Assembly (NCBI GenBank): GCA_031550125.1
Contig: JAVBOW010000026.1
Location: 6,305-70,304 of the forward strand
Source of the DNA: JAVBOW01 sp031550125
GTDB taxonomy: Bacteria; Bacteroidota; Bacteroidia; Bacteroidales; Rikenellaceae
Length of the DNA stretch: 64,000 bases
Direction of reading: 5' to 3'
Every line of letters begins with the position of its first letter. Position 1 is the stretch's first letter. The position numbers and the translations under genes are program-made. The notes under the pieces are model-generated. The model was not told the origin of the DNA. It saw only the letters and a list, made by a program, of their open reading frames with translations, and ran no database searches. Shown here piece by piece: positions 46,761-55,562 of this stretch.

Positions 46761-46789
46761 TGAAGATAATAACATTAAAAATAAACGTC

Positions 46790-48169
46790 ATGGAACTCCC
46801 ATTCGCAGAGTCGTACAAGATCAAGATGGTCGAGACCATCCGCCGCAGCACCCGCGCCGAGCGCGAACAATGGATCAAAGAGGCCGGTTACAACTTGTTC
46901 AACCTCAAGAGCGATCACGTTTTCATAGACCTGCTTACCGACAGCGGTACGGGGGCCATGAGCGACAAGCAGTGGGCCGCCATGATGGAGGGCGACGAGA
47001 GCTACGCCGGGGCGCGTTCGTACTACCGTCTCGCGGACACTGTCGGGGAGATCACCGGGTTTCAATATATGCTTCCCACCCACCAGGGCCGCGCCGCCGA
47101 GAACGTGCTGTTCTCTGCCATAATCAAAGAGGGCGACGTCCTGCCTGGAAACTCCCATTTCGACACCACCAAAGGCCACATAGAGTATCGTCGCGCCCAC
47201 GCGATAGACTGCACCGTGGCCGAAGCCGCCGACACGACGAAAGAGCTGCCTTTCAAAGGTAATTTCGATCTCGGCCGCCTCGAAGATGTGCTGAAGAGCC
47301 ACCCGAAAGAGAAGATACCGTGCATCGTACTGACAGTCACCAATAACACCGCCGGCGGACAGCCCGTGTCCATGGAGAATATCAGGGGCGTGTCGGCGCT
47401 TGCAAAAAAATATGGCGTCAAGGTGCTGGTCGATTCGGCCCGCTTCGCCGAAAACGCCTATTTCATCAAGACCCGCGAGGCCGGCTACGCAGACAAAAGT
47501 ATCCGCGAGATAGTCCGCGAGATGTTCAGCTACGGCGATTTCATGACCATGTCCTCCAAGAAGGACGCCATAGTCAACATGGGAGGTTTCGTCGCTTTCC
47601 GCCATAAGGAGGATTGGGAGGCGTGCCAGATGTACAACATAATGTACGAGGGCTTCCTCACTTACGGAGGCATGTCGGGCCGCGACATGAGCGCCCTGGC
47701 CCAGGGACTGATGGAGGGTACCGAATTCGAATACCTCGAGACCCGCATCCGCCAGGTTGCCTACCTGGGCGAAAAACTCGACGGTTACGGCATTCCCTAC
47801 CAGCGTCCAGCCGGGGGCCACGCCATTTTCGTCGACGCCAAAAAGGTGCTGACCAACGTCCCCAAGGAGGAATTCATAGCCCAGACGCTCGGCATAGAAC
47901 TCTACCTGGAGGCGGGCATAAGGGCGGTGGAGATAGGCGCCCTGCTGGCCGACCGCGATCCGCAGACGCGCCAGAACCGATACCCGGCCCTCGAACTGCT
48001 GCGATTGACCATCCCACGCCGCGTCTACACCAACAACCATATGGACTATATAGCCGCCGCCCTGAAGAACGTCTTCGACCGCCGCGGAGAGATAACCCGT
48101 GGTTACGTCATAACCCGCGAAAAACCCATCATGCGCCACTTCACCGTGGAACTCGCCCCGGCGAAGTGA
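46790..48169 (+). CDS. tnaA: Tryptophanase
   Basis: This PLP enzyme cleaves tryptophan to indole, pyruvate and ammonia. The 459 residues carry DLLTDSGTGAMSDKQW, PTHQGRAAEN, the PLP-lysine block MSSKKDA (K257-K258) and ARFAENAYFIK. Two positions that separate it from tyrosine phenol-lyase are visible: FDTTKGH has Asp125 where the lyase has Thr, and AVEIGAL has Ile where the lyase has the phenol-binding Arg. The start is the ATG at 46790 (MELPFAES); upstream in-frame TTG is rejected. No mtr or tnaB permease lies next to it. Expression is probably controlled through the structured leader. Confidence 0.93.
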   Translation: MELPFAESYKIKMVETIRRSTRAEREQWIKEAGYNLFNLKSDHVFIDLLTDSGTGAMSDKQWAAMMEGDESYAGARSYYRLADTVGEITGFQYMLPTHQGRAAENVLFSAIIKEGDVLPGNSHFDTTKGHIEYRRAHAIDCTVAEAADTTKELPFKGNFDLGRLEDVLKSHPKEKIPCIVLTVTNNTAGGQPVSMENIRGVSALAKKYGVKVLVDSARFAENAYFIKTREAGYADKSIREIVREMFSYGDFMTMSSKKDAIVNMGGFVAFRHKEDWEACQMYNIMYEGFLTYGGMSGRDMSALAQGLMEGTEFEYLETRIRQVAYLGEKLDGYGIPYQRPAGGHAIFVDAKKVLTNVPKEEFIAQTLGIELYLEAGIRAVEIGALLADRDPQTRQNRYPALELLRLTIPRRVYTNNHMDYIAAALKNVFDRRGEITRGYVITREKPIMRHFTVELAPAK

Positions 48170-48210
48170 TACGGACGGAAATAACGTATCGACGAACCAG
48201 CCGAAAATGG

Positions 48211-48266
48211 CGTAAACAGAAAGCCCCGAAAGCCGCATGTCAGGCTTTCGGGGCAGTCTGTTTACG
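48211..48266. terminator. Bidirectional hairpin between tnaA and the SGNH gene
   Basis: An inner 12-bp stem (48223-48234 with 48243-48254) and an outer 10-bp stem (48211-48220 with 48257-48266), between convergent stops. Confidence 0.8.
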
Positions 48267-48298
48267 GTGACCGACCGGATCGTTGCGCCGCTCCCGGC

Positions 48299-49681
48299 CT
48301 ATTGGTCGCGCGTAAGCGTTATGCGGCGGGTCACGGGGCGGTTGATCTCGTAAATCCTGTCCGTGAGCATATCTATTTGCCGCTGCCACATGTCGCGCAC
48401 GTCTTTGTGTATGGCTTTCGAGTAGAGGTCGCGCTTGGCTTTCAGCCAGCCGTTACGCATCGCTTCGCGGTCGTATTCGGCCAGGGCGCGGCCGTCGTCG
48501 GCGAACAGCAGGCCTCGGGGCTGGAAAAAGGAGAATTGTATCCATGCGTATTCGCGCAGACGGCGTTCTATCTCCCACCGCTCCTCATTTAGGAACATCA
48601 CCGTTAGCGCCTGGCGGTATTGCGGGGTGTTCCTGTAAGCGGCCAGGTTTACGCCCAGGGCCAGTCCTGCGGCGGTGTAGCTCCCTATCCTCTCTCCGTC
48701 TATGGCAAGCGTGTAGTCGCCTTCCGCAAGGCCGGTTACGGCCAAAGTCTCGCGGTTCATTTCGTTCGTGAACGGCACGACGTCCAGCCCGCCGGCCTGG
48801 CAGTGCCGCGAACCCCAGCCCCGGGCAACGGTGTCGGTGGGGTAAGGCAGCGAGGCTGCCATGTAGTCGAAAGCCACCTCGTTGTCCGATACACAAAGGT
48901 TTGTCGCGGCGCAGTTGGAGACCTTTCCTATTCGTCTTTTTGCGGCGTCCACCTTTACCGAGGCCACCTCGCGGCCTGCGAAACCCTGCGCGCGCAGGAA
49001 AATATATGCCATAACCATATGCCCGTCATTGTCGGGATGGATGCGGTCGCGGCCGCAGAGGGCGAACGCCGGGTCTTTTTGCTGCGCGGCGCTGTTTATG
49101 GCGGTCATGGGGCGGTTCATATCCACGAACTGCCAGCCGTTGTCCGCCGCCGAGCGGCGCTGGAGATCCGCCACGCGCAACATGGCGGCGTTTTTGCCCT
49201 TGAAAGGCTTGTTGTCTTTTATTTCGGCCGTCTCGTCGTACGGCGAACTGCCCATCAACACTATCCGCACGCCGGACAGTTGGCTCAGCCGGGTCTCTAT
49301 TTTGGCGTACGATTGGCGGCACTCCTCGACCTTGCGGTCGGCGAACGCGCCGGGATCGCCGCCGTTATATTCGGCATATCCCGTGTCGTTCATCCCGAAT
49401 GTCAGCACGAGGCAGTCGGGACGACGGCAAAAGACGTCGTCGTCCAGCCTTTTGTAGATGTCGCCGGCCGTGTCGCCCCCTATGCCGCAGTTGAAAACGT
49501 CTATCCGCCCGTCCGGGAAACGGGTCATGTAATATAGCCAGATGTAGGAGTGGTAGCGGCCGCCGTCGGTTATGCTGTTACCCACGAAAGCCACGCGGTC
49601 GCCGGCCCTGAAAGGAGACACCTGCGCCGACGCGCAAACGCACACGGCCGAGAAAAGCAATGTGGAGTATAATTTTTTCAT
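48299..49681 (-). CDS. Exported SGNH/GDSL hydrolase
   Basis: This approximately 460-residue protein has a signal peptide (about 1-20, ending ASA) and an SGNH esterase domain: block I FVGNSITDGGRYH with the catalytic Ser, block II GIGGDTAGD with Gly, block III LTFGMNDTGY with Asn, and block V DRIHPDNDGH with the Asp/His pair. The C-terminal 200 residues have no motif I know and probably form an extra domain. It likely removes acyl groups from carbohydrates outside the cytoplasm. The start MKKLYSTLL at 49681 is chosen; a Met two codons upstream is possible. Confidence 0.85.
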   Translation of the reverse strand: MKKLYSTLLFSAVCVCASAQVSPFRAGDRVAFVGNSITDGGRYHSYIWLYYMTRFPDGRIDVFNCGIGGDTAGDIYKRLDDDVFCRRPDCLVLTFGMNDTGYAEYNGGDPGAFADRKVEECRQSYAKIETRLSQLSGVRIVLMGSSPYDETAEIKDNKPFKGKNAAMLRVADLQRRSAADNGWQFVDMNRPMTAINSAAQQKDPAFALCGRDRIHPDNDGHMVMAYIFLRAQGFAGREVASVKVDAAKRRIGKVSNCAATNLCVSDNEVAFDYMAASLPYPTDTVARGWGSRHCQAGGLDVVPFTNEMNRETLAVTGLAEGDYTLAIDGERIGSYTAAGLALGVNLAAYRNTPQYRQALTVMFLNEERWEIERRLREYAWIQFSFFQPRGLLFADDGRALAEYDREAMRNGWLKAKRDLYSKAIHKDVRDMWQRQIDMLTDRIYEINRPVTRRITLTRDQ

Positions 49682-49731
49682 ACACATGGATTTATCGACT
49701 CAAATCACGGCGATGCGGGATCAATCTCAAT

Positions 49732-49816
49732 TGTATGTTGGTTACGCATAGCGCGCAGCGCCGTTACCTTAAGGAGCATCGCTTTCCTGCACCGACCTGT
49801 TTTTTCTGAAAGGTCC
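49732..49816 (+). repeat. Intergenic element copy C (central hairpin deleted)
   Basis: About 85 nt related to both ends of copies A and B: a TATGTTGG left end, CGCATAGCGCGCAG and CGCCGTTACC segments, then CGACCTGTTTTTTCTGAAAG. The central long hairpin is absent. It lies upstream of the SGNH gene, 140 nt beyond the fba stop. Confidence 0.6.
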
Positions 49817-49900
49817 GCGATGCGGCATGCCCTGCCGTCGTGATCCGCATGAGCGAATATAACGCAATATCTTTTAATGAGCAAGCGCTTATAGTGAAAA

Positions 49901-49933
49901 ACAGCGCCGCACCCAAACCTGGGGCGGCGCTGT
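49901..49933 (-). terminator. Hairpin after fba
   Basis: A GC-rich stem (ACAGCGCCGC with GGCGGCGCTGT, one bulge) 22 nt after the fba stop and next to an A-rich run. Confidence 0.7.
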
Positions 49934-49955
49934 CCGGAAGTGTATCGTAAAAATA

Positions 49956-50948
49956 TTAAGCTTTGCCTGCGCTTCCGAGTACGTTCTCGGTTTTGTGCAT
50001 ATAGAGTTTCTGAAGCTCGTCGCGCGCGGGGCCGAGATATTTGCGGGGGTCGAATTCGGCGGGCTTGTTGGCGAAGATCTCGCGGATGGCGGCGGTCATG
50101 GCCAGACGGCCGTCTGAGTCGATGTTGATCTTGCAAACGGCCGAGGTGGCTGCTTTGCGGAGTTCTTCTTCGGGAATGCCTATGGCGTCTTTCAGCGCGC
50201 CGCCGTATTTGTTGATGGTGGACACATATTGCTGTGGTACGCTCGATGCGCCGTGCAGCACGATGGGGAATCCGGGGATGCGTTTTTCGATCTCCTGGAG
50301 GATGTCGAAGCGCAGGGGGGGAGGTACGAGTACACCCTCGGCGTTGCGCGTGCATTGCTCGGGTTTGAATTTGTTAGCGCCGTGCGAGGTGCCTATCGAT
50401 ATGGCCAGCGAGTCTACGCCGGTCTTCGATACGAAGTCCTGCACCTCCTCGGGCTGGGTGTAGGTGTGATGCTCGGCCGAAACCTCGTCCTCTACGCCGG
50501 CCAGCACTCCCAGCTCGCCCTCTACGGTCACGTCGAACTGATGGGCGTACTCAACCACCTTGCGGGTCAGGGCCACGTTGTCGTCGTAGGAGTGGTGCGA
50601 TCCGTCGATCATTACGGACGAGAAGCCCATGTCGATGCACGATTTGCAAAGTTCGAAGGTATCGCCGTGGTCGAGGTGCAACACGATGGGAATATTCTTG
50701 CCCAGCTCTTTTGCGTACTCGACGGCGCCTTGCGCCATGTAGCGCAGCAAGGTCTGGTTGGCGTATTTGCGCGCGCCGGAAGACACCTGCAGGATTACGG
50801 GGGAGTTGGTGGCCACGCAAGCCTGGACAATGGCCTGCATCTGCTCCATGTTGTTGAAGTTGAACGCGGGAATGGCGTACTTGCCTTCGATGGCCTTTTT
50901 GAACAGCTCGCGGGTGTTCACCAGGCCGAGTTCTTTGTAAGAGATCAT
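49956..50948 (-). CDS. fba: Class II fructose-bisphosphate aldolase
   Basis: This zinc aldolase cleaves fructose-1,6-bisphosphate in glycolysis. The 330 residues carry the metal-binding HLDHGDT, MIDGSHHSYDDN, EGELGVLAGVEDEV, AISIGTSHGANKF and LHGASSVP blocks with the conserved His ligands. Length and blocks fit the class IIB group. A TATTTTTG motif lies upstream and a terminator hairpin downstream, so it is monocistronic. Confidence 0.96.
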   Translation of the reverse strand: MISYKELGLVNTRELFKKAIEGKYAIPAFNFNNMEQMQAIVQACVATNSPVILQVSSGARKYANQTLLRYMAQGAVEYAKELGKNIPIVLHLDHGDTFELCKSCIDMGFSSVMIDGSHHSYDDNVALTRKVVEYAHQFDVTVEGELGVLAGVEDEVSAEHHTYTQPEEVQDFVSKTGVDSLAISIGTSHGANKFKPEQCTRNAEGVLVPPPLRFDILQEIEKRIPGFPIVLHGASSVPQQYVSTINKYGGALKDAIGIPEEELRKAATSAVCKINIDSDGRLAMTAAIREIFANKPAEFDPRKYLGPARDELQKLYMHKTENVLGSAGKA

Positions 50949-50991
50949 AGGGATTTTATATTAGTTTGATTTTGAGTTTATAAAATTTTTA

Positions 50992-50999
50992 CAAAAATA
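50992..50999 (-). promoter_or_regulatory. -7 element TATTTTTG of fba
   Basis: TATTTTTG on the minus strand, 43 nt before the fba ATG. Confidence 0.5.
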
Positions 51000-51054
51000 T
51001 GGTTTTTATTTCAGAAACGAAAGGCGGCGGCCGTTTTTTTTCATGCAAAATAAC

Positions 51055-51062
51055 TACCTTTG
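51055..51062 (+). promoter_or_regulatory. -7 element TACCTTTG of the fumarase gene
   Basis: TACCTTTG on the plus strand, 130 nt before the fumarase ATG and 25 nt before a possible leader ORF. Confidence 0.55.
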
Positions 51063-51087
51063 CGACTATTCGGAAGCACAGGTCCGT

Positions 51088-51192
51088 ATGGCGAAGAAGA
51101 AAAAGGATCAAGGGGCCGCATATATCGCCCTGGCTACGGCCGATGGCGTCGCGCCGGGCCGTTTAGAGAGAATAATTCAAAAACTAAGATAA
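51088..51192 (+). CDS. Possible 34-residue leader ORF before fumarase
   Basis: An ATG at 51088 opens a 34-codon frame beginning MAKKKKDQGAAYIALATADG and ending in a TAA that overlaps the fumarase ATG (TAATG). It starts soon after the promoter motif. Nothing in it resembles a known family; the overlap may couple fumarase translation to it. It could equally be a chance ORF. Confidence 0.3.
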   Translation: MAKKKKDQGAAYIALATADGVAPGRLERIIQKLR

Positions 51193-52799
51193 TGGCTGAA
51201 TTCATCTACCAGGAGCCTTTCCCCCTGGGTGCGGATACCACCGAGTACCGCCTGCTCACTAAAGATTACGTGAAAGTCGTCGAGTGCGACGGCCGGAAGA
51301 TCCTAAAGGTCGATCCCAAAGGCATAGAACTGCTCTCCAGAGAGGCTTTCGCCGACGTGTCATTCTACCTCAGGGCATCGCATCTGCAAAAGCTCGCCGA
51401 CATACTCAAGGATCCCGAGGCCAGCGACAACGACCGGTTCGTGGCCTACACCATGCTCGTCAACCAGGTGGTTTCGGCCGAGGGCGAGCTTCCCACATGC
51501 CAGGATACAGGCACGGCCATAGTGATAGGCAAAAAGGGCGAGGACGTATATACCGGAGCCAACGACGCCGAAGCGCTCAGCAAGGGCGTCTTCGACACTT
51601 ACCGCGAACGCAACCTGCGCTACTCGCAGGTGGTGCCTTTCACCATGACGGAAGAGAAGAACAGCGGCACCAACCTCCCCGCACAGATAGACCTCTACGC
51701 CACACAGGGCCGCAAATACGAATTCCTCTTTATAACCAAAGGGGGAGGTTCCGGCAACAAGACCTTCCTCTACCAACAGACCAAGGCGCTGTTGAACGAC
51801 GCCTCGCTCACTAAATTCATAAAGGAGAAGATCAAGGATCTCGGCACGTCGGCTTGCCCGCCTTACCACCTGGCCGTGGTTATCGGCGGCACGTCGGCCG
51901 AAGCCAACCTTGCTACGGTGAAAAAGGCGTCGGCCGGCTATCTCGATCACCTGCCTACCTGCGGCAACGAGGGAGGTCAGGCTTTCCGCGATCCGGAATG
52001 GGAGGCCAAAATAGAGAAGATATGCCGCGAAAGCGGGGTAGGGGCGCAGTTCGGCGGCAAATACCTCGTACACGACGTACGCGTGATCCGCCTGCCGCGC
52101 CACGCCGCCTCGTGTCCGGTGGGCATCGGGGTGAGCTGCTCGGCCGACCGCAACGTTAAAGGCAAGATCACCGAAGAGGGCGTTTTCCTCGAAAAACTCG
52201 AGAAGAACCCCGCCCGTTTCATGCCCAAGGAGGCTCCGGGAATGAAGCCCGCCGTAGAGATAGACCTGGACGAGGGCATGGATAAAGTACGCGAGATACT
52301 GTCGAAATATCCGGTCAAAACCCGCCTCAACCTTAAAGGAACGCTGGTGGTGGCCCGCGATATAGCCCACGCCCAGATTAAAAAGATGATAGACGAGGGC
52401 AAGCCCATGCCCGAATACATGAAGAAACACCCGGTCTATTACGCCGGCCCCGCCAAGACCCCTGCCGGAATGGCTTCTGGCAGCTTCGGCCCCACTACGG
52501 CAGGCCGCATGGACGTTTATGTGGACCAATTCCAGAGCCTCGGTGGGTCGCTGGTGATGCTCGCCAAGGGCAACCGCACCCAACAGGTCACGGACGCCTG
52601 CAAAAAGTACGGAGGCTTCTACCTCGGCTCGATAGGCGGCCCGGCGGCCATACTGGCCAAGGACAGCATAAAGAGCGTCGAGGTGATCGACTTCCCGGAG
52701 TTGGGTATGGAGGCCGTACGCAAGATCTACGTGGAGAATTTCCCCGCCTTTATAATTGTGGACGACAAGGGTAACGATTTCTTCGCCGAATTTAAATAA
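51192..52799 (+). CDS. Class I (iron-sulfur) fumarate hydratase
   Basis: This 4Fe-4S enzyme interconverts fumarate and malate, here probably running malate to fumarate on the route to succinate. The 535 residues contain the N-terminal Fumerase domain with TCQDTGTAIV, GGGSGNKTFLYQQT, CPPYHLAVVIGGTSAE, HLPTCGNEGG and SCPVGIGVSCSADRN, and the C-terminal Fumerase_C domain with MASGSFGPTTAGRMD. The cluster cysteines are present. The start MAEFIYQEPFPLG at 51192 fits the family; the frame extends upstream through the promoter. batD follows after 67 nt. Confidence 0.94.
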   Translation: MAEFIYQEPFPLGADTTEYRLLTKDYVKVVECDGRKILKVDPKGIELLSREAFADVSFYLRASHLQKLADILKDPEASDNDRFVAYTMLVNQVVSAEGELPTCQDTGTAIVIGKKGEDVYTGANDAEALSKGVFDTYRERNLRYSQVVPFTMTEEKNSGTNLPAQIDLYATQGRKYEFLFITKGGGSGNKTFLYQQTKALLNDASLTKFIKEKIKDLGTSACPPYHLAVVIGGTSAEANLATVKKASAGYLDHLPTCGNEGGQAFRDPEWEAKIEKICRESGVGAQFGGKYLVHDVRVIRLPRHAASCPVGIGVSCSADRNVKGKITEEGVFLEKLEKNPARFMPKEAPGMKPAVEIDLDEGMDKVREILSKYPVKTRLNLKGTLVVARDIAHAQIKKMIDEGKPMPEYMKKHPVYYAGPAKTPAGMASGSFGPTTAGRMDVYVDQFQSLGGSLVMLAKGNRTQQVTDACKKYGGFYLGSIGGPAAILAKDSIKSVEVIDFPELGMEAVRKIYVENFPAFIIVDDKGNDFFAEFK

Positions 52800-52866
52800 C
52801 GGCGTCCGGGCCGGACAATAAACGCCGGAAATTTTCGTTATGCCCGAAAAGGTTTAAAAGGATTCT

Positions 52867-54720
52867 ATGTCAAAAAAACTTTTTTCGCTCGTACTGCTGC
52901 TCTTTTCCACCGCCGCCCTGCTGGCCCAGAAAGTCGCCTTCGAGGCCACCGCGCCGGCCGTGGTTGAGGCGGGCGAGGTGTTCCGCGTTGAATTTTCTGT
53001 TACCGGCAGCGCGGCTCCTGAGGGTTTCACTCCTCCGGATATCAACGGTTTCAGCGTTCTCGCCGGGCCTACGGTCTCGCGCGGTCAGAGCATGAGCATC
53101 GTCAACGGCAACATGTCCACCTCGGTAAACTACACCTACACCTACGTCTTCCAGGCCACGGCCGAGGGACGCTTCGCCATCCCCTCGGCCGAGGTGAAGG
53201 TGGAAGGCAAGAGCTATACCTCCAAGCCGCTTACAATTGAGGTGGTTGCGTCGAGCGCCGGAGGCCAGGGGCAGCAACAGGGTACGACCGGGGAGGCCCG
53301 CGACAGGCAGGGAGCCAGGGCTAAAAACGCCCTCGCGCCCGACGACCTCATCCTCACCGCCACCGTAAGCCGTTCCAGCGTCTATAAGGGCCAGCCGATA
53401 AAACTTACATGGAAACTCTACCAGCGCGCGCAGGTTAGCGGAGCGCTCAACCAGAAAATACCTGCCTTCAACGGTTTCTGGAGCCAGGAGATACCCTCCG
53501 CCGGCAAGCAGCAGTGGACCAGGGAGACATATAACTCCAAGGTCTACGACGCCATGGTGCTGGGCGAATACCTGCTCTACCCCCAGCAGTCCGGCGTTTT
53601 GCAGATCGATCCGTTTTCGTTGACGGTGGTTGTGCAGATCATCACGCAGGCGCGCCGCCAGTCCGTTTTCGACGACTTTTTCGGCGGGGGTCCTTCGGTG
53701 GAGGAGGTGCAGAAAGAGCTGCGTACCCAGCCATTGAAGATAACCGTCAAGGATTTCCCCGCCGGCGCTCCCGCGGGATTCAACGGCGCCGTGGGCGACT
53801 TCACCCTTACGGGCGGCGTTTCGGCCCAGGACATTACGGCCAATTCGGCCGCGACCTATCAGGTGAAGATAGCCGGGGCGGGCAACCTGCCGCTCATACA
53901 AGCGCCCAAACTATCCATGCCGGGGTCGTTCGAGCAGTATAACACAACCACCAAAGAGAGTTTTACGAGCAACTCGTCGGGCATAAGCGGTTATCGCCAG
54001 TTCGAATATCCCTTCATCGCCCGGGCCGAAGGGGAATATGTGGTGGAGCCGGTGGAATTCTCCTTCTTCAATCCTGAGACGGCGCGTTACATCACCCTTA
54101 CGTTGCCTGCCGCCACGCTGAAAGTGGCTCCTGGCGCAGGCGGCAGCCCGTCCGCCGGAGGCGGCATAGTCAGCGGCCTGACCAAGGAGGAGATAAAAAT
54201 ACTGGGTAAAGACATAAGATTCATAAAGATAGGCTCGTTAGGCCGTTCTGCGGCCAATTTCATCGTCATAGGCTCATGGGGCTATTTTGCCGTCCTGGCC
54301 CTGCTTGCAGGTCTTTTTGTCTATGCCTTTACGGCTATAGGCCGCCATATAAAACAGTCCGGCAACGCCGCGGCCATGAAGGGCAAGCGCGCCAATAAAG
54401 CCGCCCTGCAGCGTCTGCGCACGGCCGAATGCTACATGGCCGGAGGCGACAGCCGCCGCTTCCTCGACGAGATGCTGCGCGCCCTGTGGGGTTATCTTGG
54501 CGACAAACTCAACATACCTGCCGCCAACCTCACCAAAGACAACGTACGCGAGGAACTTTCGCGCCGTCGCGTATCGCAGCAGCTCTCCGAGCGCTATATG
54601 GGTGTGATAGCCGATTGCGAGCTGGCCCAATATTCGCCCGCCACAACCGGACGCACCGGCGAACTCTATTGCGAAGGCATAGCTGTGATATCGGAAATGG
54701 AAACAATCCTGAAACGGTAA
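52867..54720 (+). CDS. batD: BatD-family protein
   Basis: This 617-residue membrane protein has a signal peptide (about 1-20, ending LLA), repeated beta-sandwich domains with TAPAVVEAGEVFRVEFSV and YKGQPIKLTWKLYQR, a transmembrane helix near residues 470-490 (SWGYFAVLALLAGLFVYAF) and a cytoplasmic helical tail. These are features of BatD (oxygen-tolerance) proteins of the Bacteroides aerotolerance operon. It is followed 2 nt later by batE, but no batA, batB or batC gene precedes it; fumarase does. The biochemical role of Bat proteins is unresolved. Confidence 0.87.
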   Translation: MSKKLFSLVLLLFSTAALLAQKVAFEATAPAVVEAGEVFRVEFSVTGSAAPEGFTPPDINGFSVLAGPTVSRGQSMSIVNGNMSTSVNYTYTYVFQATAEGRFAIPSAEVKVEGKSYTSKPLTIEVVASSAGGQGQQQGTTGEARDRQGARAKNALAPDDLILTATVSRSSVYKGQPIKLTWKLYQRAQVSGALNQKIPAFNGFWSQEIPSAGKQQWTRETYNSKVYDAMVLGEYLLYPQQSGVLQIDPFSLTVVVQIITQARRQSVFDDFFGGGPSVEEVQKELRTQPLKITVKDFPAGAPAGFNGAVGDFTLTGGVSAQDITANSAATYQVKIAGAGNLPLIQAPKLSMPGSFEQYNTTTKESFTSNSSGISGYRQFEYPFIARAEGEYVVEPVEFSFFNPETARYITLTLPAATLKVAPGAGGSPSAGGGIVSGLTKEEIKILGKDIRFIKIGSLGRSAANFIVIGSWGYFAVLALLAGLFVYAFTAIGRHIKQSGNAAAMKGKRANKAALQRLRTAECYMAGGDSRRFLDEMLRALWGYLGDKLNIPAANLTKDNVREELSRRRVSQQLSERYMGVIADCELAQYSPATTGRTGELYCEGIAVISEMETILKR

Positions 54721-54722
54721 AG

Positions 54723-55562
54723 ATGAAAAAGCTTACCATAATAATAGCCTGTATGCTGGTCTCGGCAGCCGTCTCCGCGCAGGAGACCGTGGCCGACAGT
54801 GCAGCCGTCTCTCCTGACGCCGCCGCTTCGCCGGCCCCGGCCGCTAAGGATTACGCCGCGCCTGCCTCCGCCGGCAACCTGTGGGATGCCGCCAATACGG
54901 CCTATGTAAACGCCTCGTACGCCCAGGCCGCCTCGCTTTACGACTCCCTCCTCAAAACGGGGGCGGAGGGTTACAAACTGTATTACAACCTGGGGAACGC
55001 CTATTTCAAGTCGGGACGCACGGGCAAGGCCATATTGTATTATAACAAGGCGGCCAAGCTCGCCCCGGCCGACGCCGACGTGCGATACAATCTTGCTGTG
55101 GCCAACGGTTACGTCAAGGACAAGATAGAGCAGCTTCCGGAGTTCTTCCTGTCCAGGTGGATACGCGCGTTGCGTACGGCTTTGGGGCCTGGCGCATGGA
55201 CGCTCATTTCGCTGGCCATGCTCTCCTGCGCCATGGCCGCTTTCCTGCTCTATATGTTTTCGGGCAGGCTGCGCCGCCGCAAGGCCGGTTTTTTCGCCAC
55301 TATGGCCTGCGCGTCGCTTTTTGTCATTTCCACCGTTTTCGCCGCGGTTTCGTACCGCCGTATCGTCTCTCCCGACGAAGGTGTGGTAACGGTGTCGTCG
55401 GTGGCGGTTAAAAGTTCGCCCGACCGTTCGAGCCAGGATCTTTTCGTGCTTCACGAAGGCACCAAAGTACGCGTGGTGAGCGCCCTGGGCGGATGGAGCG
55501 AGGTGGTGATAGCCGACGGAAATAAAGGGTGGCTCGAAACCCAGTCCATCGAAATGATATAA
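54723..55562 (+). CDS. batE: BatE-like TPR and SH3 domain protein
   Basis: This 279-residue protein has a signal peptide (about 1-20, ending VSAQ), an Ala/Pro-rich spacer, a TPR pair (residues about 55-125, LYYNLGNAYFKSGRTGKAILYY), two membrane helices near 155-205 and a C-terminal bacterial SH3 domain (VTVSSVAVKSSPDRSS to GWLETQSIEMI). This layout is BatE. It sits 2 nt after batD, and its TAA overlaps the recR ATG, so all three are cotranscribed. Confidence 0.85.
   Translation: MKKLTIIIACMLVSAAVSAQETVADSAAVSPDAAASPAPAAKDYAAPASAGNLWDAANTAYVNASYAQAASLYDSLLKTGAEGYKLYYNLGNAYFKSGRTGKAILYYNKAAKLAPADADVRYNLAVANGYVKDKIEQLPEFFLSRWIRALRTALGPGAWTLISLAMLSCAMAAFLLYMFSGRLRRRKAGFFATMACASLFVISTVFAAVSYRRIVSPDEGVVTVSSVAVKSSPDRSSQDLFVLHEGTKVRVVSALGGWSEVVIADGNKGWLETQSIEMI

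Noticed and set aside
46627..47262. A 211-codon frame starting at a TTG in the tnaA leader
   Set aside because: It runs out of frame through tnaA, its product is low-complexity Arg-rich, and no motif is present.
46790..48169. Tyrosine phenol-lyase as the identity of the tnaA gene
   Set aside because: The phenol-binding Arg is Ile in AVEIGAL and the Thr position is Asp in FDTTKGH, both tryptophanase-like.
48299..49681. A sialate O-acetylesterase of a dedicated sialic-acid locus
   Set aside because: The SGNH blocks fit a general GDSL esterase and no sialic-acid genes are in the window.
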